From the NCBI GenBank assembly GCA_001600455.1, contig BCKC01000004.1, positions 2,356,001-2,420,000 on the forward strand: a stretch of DNA of 64,000 bases, read 5' to 3'. Every line of letters begins with the position of its first letter. Position 1 is the first letter of the stretch. The translations under genes and the position numbers were made by a program. The DNA comes from Endocalyx cinctus. Its lineage: Eukaryota; Ascomycota; Sordariomycetes; Amphisphaeriales; Apiosporaceae. Shown here piece by piece: positions 34,223-46,617 of this stretch. The notes beneath the pieces are model-generated. The model had not been told where the DNA came from and did not search any database. It saw nothing but the letters and a program-made list of their open reading frames with translations.

Positions 34223-37200
34223 GTCTATCAAGTTTCGCTTCCAGGAATCGAAATGATCACCCTGTTAATTACCCAAGCTGCTGTAGTGGTCTGGGCTGAA
34301 AAGTATTGACGGTAATTATATTTAGCGTCTGTTATTGTTTGATATTAATTAGCTTTATGTCGGGGATCCTAGGGCACTATGACGATTTCTTTTCATATGA
34401 GAATGTGATACATACTTTAAGTCCCTGCTGTACGATGGGATATGAGTATGTGAGCATGTGAGTTTGTGAGAAATGTTCGTGACTCGTTACGTCGTCTTAG
34501 GACAAGCTCGTTCTGACTTGTGGTTAATTTCCTTTGTCAGATACAAAGTTTCAAAGGACGATATTCAAGAATTTACATAGATGGTTCCAATTGAAATTAA
34601 TTTATTGATAGTCTATACTTTGATCTTATCCTTTGATATGACTGGTATTACTTGGGGACACGAGGAGCTCAGAATGTAATTAAGTATGGTAATAGTTGGT
34701 GATGCAGAAAGAAAAAGTCAAAGAACAGTAAAAGGTGACTATTATTATTATTATTATTATTATTTATCTTAGGTATGATAACACTAGGATTAATTAAGGG
34801 ATGTTTTTGTCCTTTATTTATTTCAATTACTATGATATCATGTGTGTATGAATGAGGTGTAAAAGTGACGGGAGTGGCCTTGAATTTATGTGAAAGAGTA
34901 TTATTGTTGGGACTAACTCTTTCCGGTGGCACTTTAATTCACTTCCATGTACAACTGAAGTTTCTGTAAAAAATAAGTCATTGTTTGATATAGAAGTTAA
35001 TATTTAGTATAGCTTTCATTGTTTGTTGCAGGAAATGCGGTCTAGGTGTTAGGATATTCTTCCACTTTCATTGTTGATATACATTCACTGCCTCTTGATC
35101 TAGGATATGATAATGACAACCTTCGATAATTCAAGATAATAGTAGGAACGGTTACAATTGTTATTAGTAGTCATGAAGTTTTAATATTAGACTAGATAAC
35201 CATACATTTAACTTACCATTATTACTTAACTGTAATATTCATAACAATTCTCTTCTGCCCATTAACTTTAGCTTGTATATTCCACAGTCTTTCTTCTAAG
35301 TCGTTATGGATTAAGTATCTCGGCAAGTGGCAGTAATAGGTTTCTCAGATTAGTTAATGAATCTCTACATTTAATAGTACCTGACCATCATAATAGTTGA
35401 TAATACAACAGGTAATGGTGCTATTTATGGTATATATTGTAAATAATTTATGGTGAGATTAAGTATTACCTAAACTGAGCATACAAATCACGAATTCCCA
35501 CCCACATTTGCAAAGGTAATACTTGTCAGGTATGAGAAGTATATAGAATAGTTGAAAGGAGAGAATGTACCACAAGTGAGAAAACAGCTTCTCCACAATA
35601 ATTGTACCACTCGCTCAAGAACTTTTACATTTGTCCATAGCCAGGTAGTTACTCATTTCTGCAAGATTTGAATACTTGTTGTAAAGATTTAAATGTTTGA
35701 GGTGGGTCACTTCTAACTGTCTCGTTAAGAATAATTACCAAGTGTTCTATTACCACTAACATTATCCACGGTAGAACTAGTATATATTGTTTCTACGTAA
35801 ATAAGCAGGTATGCTTCTTTTCTCTTGAGTATGTCCTAATTAGCTAGATAGGCAACTCAGATGGAGAGGTGAAGGCATGGGCCTAATCTTACACAGAACA
35901 GTGCGGCCTAATTACCATTCAGTATTTTCCCCTTGCGTGATACAAAAGCAATAGTGTCGTACATTACACCGCTGTTATACTAGGATGACCTGGAATTGTC
36001 ATATGCAAGAAATAATAGCTGTGTAGTAGTGGCATGTACACCTTATTAACCAAGTATTTGAAAATGTGTGCTAGTTACGGAGCACCAGAAACAAATAGGC
36101 GAATGTAACAACTCCGTGATATAACTAGGCAAATTAGTTATTCAGAGGACCCAATCTCGTAAATACGAGGAGGAAATCCCGGGGCTTTCAAAAGTACCAT
36201 GAATAAATATTTGGGGATGAATATGATGTTTTCCTTTAATTAACATATGAAATTTGAACCATGACGTCTGGTCGTGAAGTCGTTTGAACAAAGTCATTAT
36301 TATACCACAGATACTCCATATTTATATTATCCTGTCAGCTTCTGGTGTGGTAAAAGCACATAGGACCTCGATGCAAAACAAACTGCCAATAAAGTATAAA
36401 ATGCGTAATTATGTTAAAGGGGGGGCAGCTATTCCAAACCGTTATGCGAACCCTTTACAAAAACTGGGCGAATCGATATGGAGGTGCAGCACCTCTCCGC
36501 CCCCATACCTGCTCGGGCCCCGGTGGTAATATAACTTATGGTAGTTAATTATTTCCAGGAACGATATTTACTCAAGTCCTGTGCAGAAAATATTAGTCAA
36601 TAAGCATCGAGGAAGCCCCGATTCATGAAGAGTAACACTATCTTTGATGTATCGCCGTAAAAGGTGGGTACAATGAAGATCGGTTGTTTTTTATTCAATA
36701 TATTTTAAATACATATTGCTCGATCCCACAAGTGAAGTCAGTGGCGTCACCGAACCAGAGTAGTATGGATCCATCCATGGATGCATGCATGAAACTAAAC
36801 ATCACGTGGCAGCCATCCGGATGAACCGCTGGATGTGCCTCACATCGACTAATAAGCTGACGTTTGGAATAGTTAAAAAAGAAATATGTGCTAATCTATC
36901 CGGCTGACGTTGTTGGAGAGATATTCTAGAGGCTTAAGTTTAAATTCACTTATAATTATTAGTCAATTACGAATCGAGATAATATTTCGGCTCGTTGTAA
37001 AAAGAACAGCCGAGATAAAGGCCGACTGTATCTATCTTTCTAGATAACCCCGCAACGAATGGTATCTCTATATTCTAATACCTAGAGTCTCTTCTCATTC
37101 TAAATGGGAGTCACTGATCGTATATAGGTCCTAAGTTTGCCAAACCCCTACTCGTCCAAGCTCGAGCCGATAACTGGTAGTTATTATATCAAAATCGGAC

Positions 37201-37796
37201 TATAATAGTAATTATAGATGCTGACAGAAGTAAAGAAAAATATTACAACCACCCAGAGAACATGGGCCCATCTTACAGTGTATATATATATAGAGAGAGA
37301 GAGGGGGGGGNGGGGGGTTATATTACCTATTTCCAGCATGCCCGTACTTTATTAAGTTTGGCTATAATTATGAGTAGGTATTATGAGTGAATAGACATGA
37401 TAAATTTTTCAGTTTCATTTAAGGTCGTGGTTAATAAATTCATACGGGATAAAAAGGTTATAGCTGACATCGGAGGTTGCCCTGTAGTTTATTGTTTTGT
37501 AATGGGATACCAAAACACGTCACAACACATGAACATAGGGAGTGGGGAGAGGATCATTATCGGAAATAGCGAGATTTTGAACCTCCATGAACAGTCAAGG
37601 ACATATGTACCGAATATCTGTCCTGCCTGCCTGCGTCCGGTGTTTACTGTGTAAAGTGGGACAAAATGTATACAAATAACTCGTCAGGCAGTAAGTAAAA
37701 TGTTCGAATAAGATTATTAGAGACGAAACACAAAAAACTTTCAAGAAGGAATTGAAAGACATTTCACAAAACCTACGCCGTCTGCCATCCCAATCA
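34223..37796. other. AT-rich non-coding region upstream of the PKS
   Basis: About 3.6 kb without any supportable frame, visibly richer in A/T than the genes beside it. It has an ATT run at about 34741-34763, a TA/GA/G homopolymer patch with an unresolved N at 37280-37318, and a CATGGATGCATGCATG-like palindromic patch near 36776-36790. The part next to 34222 must include the PKS promoter. It could be an eroded, repeat-induced-mutation-type remnant, but I see no terminal repeats. Confidence 0.5.
37280..37318. repeat. TA/GA/G compound microsatellite with an unresolved base
   Basis: TATATATATA passes to GAGAGAGAGAG and then to a G run broken by a single N at 37311, a spot where the assembler could not call the base. 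Confidence 0.9.
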
Positions 37797-39023
37797 TCAT
37801 TCCTCGCTTGGGCCGAAGACCTCGAGATGAACTCTATTCTCACCGACTCCGATATTTCTTAAGCACTTACTCATATCTGCCATGAAAGAATAAGGACCAC
37901 AGATGTAATACCGAGCGTTTAGGTCATCCAAGAAAAGCACATTCTTGGAGTCAACCTTTTCCAACATTACCCGGCCCTCAAAATGGTAATCTATTCCCTG
38001 TTTATCGTGGATGCTCGGGTTTGAGACGAAAATTGTACACGTCAAGTTGCCATTTTCATCGGAAATTGTTTTTATATGCTCTGCAAATGCTCGTTGCTCC
38101 GTGGAGTGGACTCCATGTAATAGAGAGACACGCCTTGTCGGGTTTGAGGTCATGACACTGTTGAGTATAGACACCATCGGCGTAATTCCTACGCCAGCTG
38201 CGATAAGCACCACCGGTGCGTCGTTCTCTTCTCTAATGTTGACGAAAAAATCACCGGTCGGGTGTGTGATTTCCACTACGTCACCCTCATTATATTCATC
38301 GTGTAGAATGTTCGAAATTAGACCGGGACCGCCAGTCGGCCTACCTTTCTCCTTTTTAATGCTAATCCTGTAGTAGTCGCTTCTTGGTGCTTCGCTAAGG
38401 GAGTATTGCCGGGGCTGCATATGGCCAAGCTGCGAGACGAACAGCTGAAGACTGACATATTGCCCTGGGAGATACGAGGGGAGTGCCACGCCATCTTCAG
38501 GAACGAGATAAAAGCTCGTGATCTCGGATGACTCGGGTACTTTGCGCTGGATCTTGAAGCGCCTCCACCCCGTCCAATTCTCATACTCTTTGTAAATCTG
38601 GCGCTCACGATTAACGAACACGTCTGCCAGGACCGCGTACGCTGCTGTCCACGCTTCAGCGATGTCGGGTGTACAAGCTTCTCCTAGCACCGTTGCTACG
38701 GCTTCAAGGAGATACTTCCCCACAATTGGATAATGCTCTGGCTGAACGTTGAGGCTGGCGTGCTTGTGCGCTATACGCTCGACCGCGGCCTTAAGCTTTG
38801 TTAAGTCATCGATATACGTCGCATAGGCAAAGACGGCGGCAGCTAGCGCTCTAGGCTGGGATCCGGTAGTCTGACTAGTCACGTTGAAGTGATTGTGAAG
38901 TTGGGGGTTGTCAGATAACAATTTTTGATAAAAGAGCGTCGTGATGGCCACCCCGTGTTCTTTAAGGACTGGGGCCGTCGCTTTGACAGTGGAAATTTGC
39001 TGTGACGTTAAAGCTTCTGTCAT
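37797..39023 (-). CDS. Flavohaemoglobin (nitric oxide dioxygenase)
   Basis: A single exon of 408 residues. Flavohaemoglobins convert NO plus O2 to nitrate using NAD(P)H and protect against nitrosative stress. The globin domain fills about residues 1-140 and contains the proximal-His region RIAHKHASLNVQPEHYPIVG, the F-helix hallmark. The FAD domain has PGQYVSLQ and RQYSLSEAP (flavin binding), and the NAD domain has VVLIAAGVGITPM and YYICGPYSFMADM. All three domains are complete and the length matches the family, so it should be active. The gene is single-copy in this window; the PKS neighbour 3.6 kb away may be coincidental. Confidence 0.97.
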   Translation of the reverse strand: MTEALTSQQISTVKATAPVLKEHGVAITTLFYQKLLSDNPQLHNHFNVTSQTTGSQPRALAAAVFAYATYIDDLTKLKAAVERIAHKHASLNVQPEHYPIVGKYLLEAVATVLGEACTPDIAEAWTAAYAVLADVFVNRERQIYKEYENWTGWRRFKIQRKVPESSEITSFYLVPEDGVALPSYLPGQYVSLQLFVSQLGHMQPRQYSLSEAPRSDYYRISIKKEKGRPTGGPGLISNILHDEYNEGDVVEITHPTGDFFVNIREENDAPVVLIAAGVGITPMVSILNSVMTSNPTRRVSLLHGVHSTEQRAFAEHIKTISDENGNLTCTIFVSNPSIHDKQGIDYHFEGRVMLEKVDSKNVLFLDDLNARYYICGPYSFMADMSKCLRNIGVGENRVHLEVFGPSEE

Positions 39024-40084
39024 ATTGGCGGATGATCTTGAATTTTGGGAGCTTATTGAGTGCGATGTAGAAGAAGAAAATCAGATTGTGATCTTATTGC
39101 GCGGTGATGAGGAACGATGGAGATATTTAGATTCGAATGTTATGGAATCGAGTTTGATGAGTCTAGGAAATCAATGATCTCGTTACCCTATATATATTCG
39201 CGGATCATTCTTGTTGAACTTCTTCTCTGAAGACAGACAAGGTGAATTTTGTCTCAAATGTACGAGTTTCCGCGGAGGTTGTCAATTATTCTGGATGAAC
39301 CCCACCATTCCCACTTGGGTTTCTGTACCATCACATATATCTCCGCGGATATAACACCAATAACTTATTTATACAGCTTATTAATAAATTACTCAAACGC
39401 CTGTTTTTTGGGAATGATGGTTTTTGTTCCATCAAAAAAGGGAGAAAAAAAAAGAGAAAAAAGAGGTTGACAACTACCTATTATCTAGGACAAGTTCTAT
39501 TTTATCAATAGTTCGAAGGCATTTAAAAGAAGTAGTGTAAGTTAAGGGCCAGCCTATGATCCATGTATATCGATTGTATAGAGCACATACACCCGACTCC
39601 ATCTACCCAATCAACGTCAAGAGAAATGTCGAAGATATCATACTTGATACAGTATCGCTTTTTGGAGAAGTACTCATCTAACCTAAGCCCTATTTTGTTT
39701 CAAATATTTTACAAAATCTTGTCTCGTTCATACACCAGGGTATCATGTAACAACGTATATGCCGGGGAAAAAGAAAAAGCCAAAAAAAAAAAAAGGGGGG
39801 GGNNNNNNNNNNNNNNNNNNNNNNNNNNNNNNNNNNNNNNNNNNNNNNNNNNNNNNNNNNNNNNNNNNNNNNNNNNNNNNNNNNNNNNNNNNNNNNNNNN
39901 NNNNNNNNNNNNNNNNNNNNNNNNNNNNNNNNNNNNNNNNNNNNNNNNNNNNNNNNNNNNNNNNNNNNNNNNNNNNNNNNNNNNNNNNNNNNGGGGGGGT
40001 CGGCCATCATAATCATACCCTTCCTGAGTGATGATCATAAAGTCACGACGAGCAGGCGCAGAAGTCAAGCTTATCAGCATTTCT
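39024..40084. other. Intergenic region with an assembly gap
   Basis: Includes the flavohaemoglobin promoter side (39024-39250), an A/G-rich tract near 39436-39470, and the gap at 39803-39992. The gap could hide a little of a gene's 3' end. No gene seen. Confidence 0.6.
39803..39992. other. Assembly gap (190 N) inside a poly-G run
   Basis: Ns are preceded by A13G8 and followed by G7, so the gap is bounded by G homopolymer on both sides. Confidence 0.98.
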
Positions 40085-41725
40085 TCAAGACCTTCTACTC
40101 CCTGCCATAGCTTTCTGTTGACCGTTAGCCTCCCTCATGATAGGAAGTATTGGTCCAGAGCTATCACTTTGCTCCGCGTCCGGGCCATAGTAATTACTTG
40201 GATCCTCTGTAGGGTGTATTGTGGGGTTTGTGCTAAATATATCATTATACCACCGGTCCTGCGGGCTTGAAGAACTACTAGCCGGGCTAAAAGTACTCGT
40301 CAGGCTCTGTTTCGGCCTTTGAGGCAGTGGTTTCATGTTATGCTCGTATATATACTCCTTCGAACTCGGGCTGATAGCTGGCGACGCTGGTGATGTCGCG
40401 CTCGATTGTCCCCGTTCACGAGTGACTGATACGGGGACCTGAAGCGATAGTCTTGGAGGGCCTCTGCGTAGTAAGTGACGTGATCTCCATCGCTTCGGTA
40501 TGAATGTCTCGTAGAGTTTCTTACGATGACCTGTCGTGGTACCGAATATTATAAAAAGAAAAACGCCAGGAGTGAGGCCTGGTAAGAATAGCAGCAAGGT
40601 CTTTACGGCACGGTCTTTACTTAGATCGGCCTCCGTAATTCCGCCATCCATCTGATTATTATCAATAGCCGTCAGCTGAAATAGCGTGTTCGTGAGATCA
40701 AATGTCCTGGTTGAGTGTTATAAGTTAGCCAGGCATGATCATACAAGTCGGCCTACGGGCATACCAACCCCAATATAACGAATGCACAAGTAAAGCGGAC
40801 CATAAGCCATCGGTCATATATACCTGGCTGGTTTTTCCGGCTTGGGGTTTGTGCGTCGGCATCGGCTACATTCGAGGCGGTTGACCTGGAAGCGCTCGAT
40901 TGAGACCAATGAAAGAACCTCTGCCGACTTGTGACGTAGCGAATGAGGATAACGACCATAGTCAAGCTACTGACCGAAAGACTTAATAATACTACAATGT
41001 GTAAGAGTAGTGCCAGAATAACCGGGGTTCCTGTTAAACTTACGTGGGAAATCAGCCAGGAAAATGAAGATGGCAAGCTGATGCTGGATAACAGGAGCTT
41101 GCAGCAATGATATGGTGATCAAAGGAAATATCATAGATATTATTCTCCCCGCCTTATTCACCCTCCTTAGGTGACGCTTCCATTTTGGGTTGGAATTCAA
41201 GCCATAAAGAGATTGTGCTAGTTCACCTGCCCAAAACATGACACAAAACGCTTCAACATTGTACGAGTAATACTCTAGGCCTCATGTTAGCTATTGCCTA
41301 GCTCCTCGTAATCAACTGTCTCGGGTGACGAACTTACGTATGTAAAACAAGATAAGATCTAAGCCATATGATCCATTAGCTATAGCAAGCTCGGGGTTTT
41401 GTCGAAAATCTTTCCTCCGCTTAAACTGCTCTTTCGCAATATCCCCCCAGAATGAGACAACGTGTATTTGCTGAACTATAGACGCCGTCGTGCTAATTGC
41501 TGCCCAGTATGCGACGATGGCAACATCTTCATTGATGAAGTATTAGAATATGGAAGCTTCTGTAAGAACCGGGGAGGGCTGAGATTACTTACAACTTGAC
41601 CGCTCCCGATGCACCCAGGTAAGCCATATCATCAAGGAACTACATATCCAACTGATGGCGGCATACGTTAGTGAAAAGGCGGCAGCACCCTCTGATCCAG
41701 CAGGTAACTGATTAATACCAGGCAT
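40085..41725 (-). CDS. GPCR-like multi-pass membrane protein, five exons
   Basis: Exons 41593-41725, 41338-41526, 41044-41274, 40769-40991 and 40085-40706 join in phase to 465 residues, all with GT..AG introns of 52-67 nt. The protein starts MPGINQLPAGSEGAAAFS and has at least six hydrophobic helices: SLTYAAISWICSSLMIWLTW, VAIVAYWAAISTTASIV, a third at LDLILFYIQYYSYNVEAFCVM, IISMIFPLITISLLQA, LLLSLSVSSLTMVVILIRYV and LLLFLPGLTPGVFLFIIFG. A Ser/Pro-rich, basic cytosolic tail of about 140 residues ends the protein. The tail and helix count are typical of fungal orphan GPCR-like proteins. I cannot name a subfamily and see no ligand clue. Confidence 0.72.
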
Positions 41726-44700
41726 TTTCGACCTGCCGTACCATCAGTGACGGCGATAATCTTTCAAAGGAGTCCCTACTTCGAGATGCAGTGTGCTCAG
41801 GATTCTACCGTTAAGGCGGTGGAGAGTGCTAGAATAAGTTCCATAGATGGCATTTTTCGATCAGTCAATAGGGACGATAGCGAAGTTTCTCCTACATCCT
41901 TGCTCCTGAATATATACGAGGAAGCTCATATATCCAAGGGAGGTTGGGAAAAGTTGCGTGTGGGGTGCCGCTGTCATATATTACTTACACCCAGAAGCAT
42001 CGAGGCGTTACCAGGTTTTATTGACATTTCCGAATGATTACTAGTTTCTGGCCCACACCACCAATATAAGCACAGTTATGTTGTACATGGAGGGGTCGAC
42101 GGTAGATTCGGAGAAGTTTTCATGGGTTTTAGGAGAAAGCTGCAACCTTGAGATCGTGGTTCGTCTGAAACTGGGCTATGTGCGCATCGGGACACATACC
42201 GAAACCGTCTTGCATGCGTATAGACCCACTGCCAGCTATCAGATACCATGCCATTCACTTGGAGTCCATTACGATGCGAGTTTCAGTTGCGAAAGTAACT
42301 GTATAATCACAGGGTTTGAGCCGTAGAATTGTGTCTATTTTATCTAGTTGACTAAGTCAAGTATCAATTGTGAGAAAGAAAGGGGCGCTCGGTAGAGAGA
42401 AGACTCGAGGGTCGTGATTTCACAATACAATGCGCACAGGATGAAAATAAAGTCACTAGCATCAACGAACGCAGTTAGCATTATCTGGGATCGTCGGCTA
42501 ATTTGCGCGGTCTTGCTCCCGATGATGGCTAAATGCCCAGGAACGTATAGACCATGCCCATCTCGAGAGAGTATGTTTCCTATACTGTACAGTAGATGTA
42601 CGGTCGGTTTATGGAGGGTAGATATTTAACTTGAAGCCCAGTCTGCAGCCAGGGTCCTGCATACTATGCATATCTAACAAGGTATCAACAAAAGATGAAG
42701 TAAATCTTCTAGGTTTTGTAAGGTTGCTCCCAGGCGTGGGACCAAAAAACGGCGAAAGAATATCATATAGATATCATCATTATATGCCATTCTTCAGTAA
42801 ATATGCACGAGGAAGTAGTTTCGGAAGATTTCATTACGAATAAGGCGGACAAGACCAAACCAAGCCGAGTTTAGTAATAGATCTTGGTGCCACCCGCTAT
42901 GCTCCCCGATGACAGATGACTGACTAAAGAAAGCTCGGCCTCCGTTCTCCCCTGTACGAACTTGCGTCTACATCCTTGAGGAGGGTTAAGGGGCAAGAAA
43001 AGGAGGTAAGTAGGTGTTTGCTGATGATTTCTAGGAAGACTAGCTACTAAGCTTATAGCAGCGTTGCACGTCGAAAAGGACAAACTATATCAAAAAGTAG
43101 AATAATTCAATTCAGTTCCTTTCTTGTTCCCAAGTAACCCTAGGCCAGACCTGCTAGATCTTGTCACGAACTAGGAAGGGGGGTTACATCTGAGTCGCGA
43201 AACCCCGCTCTCGAATGCCCCTTTTAGAAGGTGATGCTGACACTGTTCGGTTGGTTCCGCAATAAATTTCTAGTACTTGTATATACTAACTCGCACATTC
43301 AGTCGCTTGGAGGGGAGGGCAGAAGGATAGTTTTGAGAGCCAGGCAATGTATACGATGCGATACCAATTTCAAGTATCAGTTGTTCCTGTCCAACCCAGC
43401 GTGATGCGGCTCGTAGGGGTATGTATAATTTCTGTGTTTCTATAGGCCATGGGTAAGAGTGATATTAGGTGATATACCACTGTTGTCTATTTAGAGCAGC
43501 CAAAGTGTGGGCTTGTTTCAGATCCCCAGATTTTCGCCCTACACTATGTAGATCTCAACCCACACTGAGTCGAGTGCGGTACCTTGCTATTTCACATGCA
43601 TAGCCAGGATAGTTATACTCTATTGACCAGAGGCTCTCAATTCGATGAGTCCCAATGAGATACAGGGGCAACATGAGTTGGGTTTTCTTCTTGTTTATTT
43701 GGATTCTGATTTATTCATCTCCTTTTTTTTCTTTCTTTCTTTTTTTCTCAATAGCCGCGGATTGCTGAGCTGACAGGGGTTATTGCGACCCTTGAGACGC
43801 AACATCCAGAACCTGAGGGGCAAGAAAGAACGTACCTCGGCCATTAAGTGGACGACTCCACGGATCATAAACCCGAGAATGGAAACAGGTGGAGTGCCCT
43901 CCCATGTCGATATACCTACTTCTTTTGTCGTGAGATACGAGCGGTAACCCATTATTTACACGTATGCAGGATCTAGTAGATGTGTACGATTGCATTCTTT
44001 TTTCCCTTTTTTTCTCTTCTTCTCAAGATCGGCTGTCTCTTGTGACCGTTGAAGTTTGAGGATACTATGTGGAAGCAGCAAGAGACAAATTGTCCGGAGT
44101 TCGACCCCCCCTGCGTCAAGCCCACGCATAGGTCCCAACAAAAGATGCTGGTTTGCGATTTGGCTTTCACCACCTAGGCACCCTACTGCGGAATTTATGA
44201 TAGAAGATCTCACCCGCCGATTTATAAACTCTACCGCAGTAGTGCACGCAGGGCTGTCAGATCAAGTCTATTTTAGATTATTTCTACATATGGGACGAAA
44301 ATGAAGATTAAAAACCTGTTTTTGGCAGCACTAAAACTAGATGAGCTTGGCTGCACGCGTTCGGATATGTTCCGAAAGTGGGCCAGCACCTATACGTGTA
44401 CATACATGTACGTACTTAAGTAGTTAGTGCTTGAAATGCTTTCTACTGATGACAGAGAAAGTTCCACCATTGCCCTTTTAATTGTTGGAAGGACGTAAAT
44501 TCCTGTCGCTCAAGCAAATTATGTTGCTTAATAAAGCGGCGTGGACGTTTTTAGCACGATTCCAACTAGCCATGGAGAAGACATACTTAGTAGACGTTAT
44601 TAATGATTATATCTTCATTTTACAACCGGAGGCTGCGAGATGGATTGGAAGTCAACTGCTTCTGCAAAGAGGAAGCTCCGGGTATAGTACGGAGTACGAG

Positions 44701-45232
44701 GTAGTTGCAGCTTAATTAGATTGTCTCGTACAATCGGGATGCGCCACATTCCTTATCTCCAGGAGCATAATATCAAGATTCAATTCAGAGCAATGTTCTC
44801 CGGTTTTTTTTTTTTTACGCATACTAGTATGTACACATCCTACTCACATTTCCAAGACGGGGTTTTTTCAAGGGTTCACTCTTACCATGGACATCATAGG
44901 CTATATGAGCTACGTTGCTGATACCAACATGAACGCGTAAGAGGACAGAGAACGGGGATCTGGAACGTTGTCTTCGAGACTTAGCCGACTTCCAAGCGTA
45001 GGGCAAAAATGAACAGCATGCTGCATCATACCCATTTCAAAAGATGGTATTAACGCGACCCTTCCTACGGGCACCATATTTTATCCGATACTGTAGAAAA
45101 GTGTATGATCTAAAAAGACTAACTAATCTACAAATTCAAATCTTTCCAATCACACACTTCCCAACTGGTGCGGGCTTCAGCGCCAAGAAACTAACAATAC
45201 ATACCTATGTGGTACAGTATGTACCAAGAATC
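41726..45232. other. Gene-poor stretch
   Basis: About 3.5 kb in which I find only short, overlapping random frames on both strands, a (CT)/T-rich tract near 43720-43745, and an A/G-rich tract near 44000-44030 (read on the minus strand). There are no terminal repeats or transposase or reverse-transcriptase motifs that I could recognise. Confidence 0.45.
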
Positions 45233-46617
45233 TTACTTGTTACCATTTTTGTCTCCACTTCGATTCTTAACCTCATTATCATTCTCAGCCTCACCCTTCT
45301 TTTCACTCGCTTCATCATCCTCACCCTTCTTCTTGTTTTCGCTTTCTCCCCCCTTTGGCTTCTCCTCCTCTCCATTATTCCCTTTGATTTCTTCCTCATT
45401 CGACTTCTCTTCCTCCTGCTTTTCGCCTCCGCCCTCCTTTGGTTTATCTTCTTCTTTCTTCTTTTCGCCCCCGCCCTCCTTTGGCTTTTCCTCCTCTTCC
45501 TTTTTCTTTTTCCTTTCCTCCTTTTTGGCCTTCTTCTCTTCTTCTTCCTTCTCTTTTTTCATTTTCACCTTATCTTCTTGCTCACGCTCAGCCCACTTTT
45601 CTGAATACTCTTGCTCTCTCTGATGATCGTGGAACTTCTCGGTGAGACCGGTAAGACGCGGTTGGGCATCCCCGACCTTTGCTCGGCCGATGAGACTAAG
45701 TGCAATGGCAGCGCCAACTACAGCGGTTAAAACGAAACGGTAGGTTGCATACCATGACGGCGCCCACCCCCGAGTAGTCGCTCTCACGTCTGCAAAGTAT
45801 AATGCGACAAAGGCACCGAATTGGGTGATAAGCGCAAACTCCACAGGCATGAATAGCGTGGGCCAAGCCACAACGGATGCTAGGACGCCAAGACCGTAGC
45901 GAAAACGAGTCCGCTCGTAGCTAGGGGTCTTCTCCGCATACTCTAGACCCCAGTGAATAGCTCCGAGGAAGCTAATAATTATGGCTCCATAACCTAGTTG
46001 TATAGGCTCGAGAGTACTGAGAAGTTGCCGCGCCGTGTCGTGATCCATGAGAAAGCTGTTGGCGAAGCTAGAGGAGCTTGGCCACTCGGTGTTCAGGTTC
46101 CACGAGAGGAAAAGTGTGGATAAAGAGGTGCCGAGGTACGGTATGCTTCCGGCCAAGCCAAGAATATATGATTCCCTTGGGACGCTGGACAGGGCAAATG
46201 TGTCCTTGACGATTTTCTGCACAGTATATTAGCGGCGGTTATGATCCGAACCTCGGGCTGATGACATACTAGATCTCCCTTTAAGCTGTCGGATACCGGC
46301 TGTGCCTCGCCTGGTTTATACGGCTCATATATATGGCGAACAGAGGATTCCGTTGTTACAGACTCCGGGTGAGACTCTAGCTTCTGCTCTCGAATTTTCT
46401 TTTCTGCTTCGCCATCAATTCCTTGTTGAATACCATTAGGCGTCTTAGTTGCAAAACTTGTTATCTGTACCAGCGGGGTCGCCAGAGGAAGTTTTATTCT
46501 CGAGGTAAATAAATTTGAGGGTTGAATCGATAGTTTTCGCGTAGGCTTAAAGAGAGGTTTATAGGAGAAGGTTGCTCTGGAAGAGCCGGCTGCTAAAGAT
46601 CGCGTGCCACGGAGCAT
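45233..46617 (-). CDS. TMEM69/DUF3429-family mitochondrial inner-membrane protein, two exons
   Basis: Exons 46270-46617 and 45233-46216 join in phase to 443 residues. The N-terminus (MLRGTRSLAAGSSRATFSYK) is Arg/Ser-rich with no acidic residues, as expected for a mitochondrial presequence. The core has the DUF3429 order: KIVKDTFALSSVPRESYILG with LAGSIPYLGTS, then YGAIIISFLGAIHWGLEY, RYGLGVLASVVAWPTLFM and several more transmembrane helices. The family is known from fungi and from TMEM69 of animals; its function is poorly known. The last roughly 130 residues are a Lys/Glu-rich coil with repeated EEKPKEGGGEK-like units, an unusual extension. Confidence 0.88.

Noticed and set aside
39690..40080. 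Open frames running through the gap
   Set aside because: They consist mostly of undetermined residues and flanking homopolymer.
45044..45645. A long Leu/Phe-rich plus-strand frame
   Set aside because: It is the antisense image of the Lys/Glu-rich tail of the TMEM69-like protein (GAA/AAG codons read backwards as TTC/CTT).
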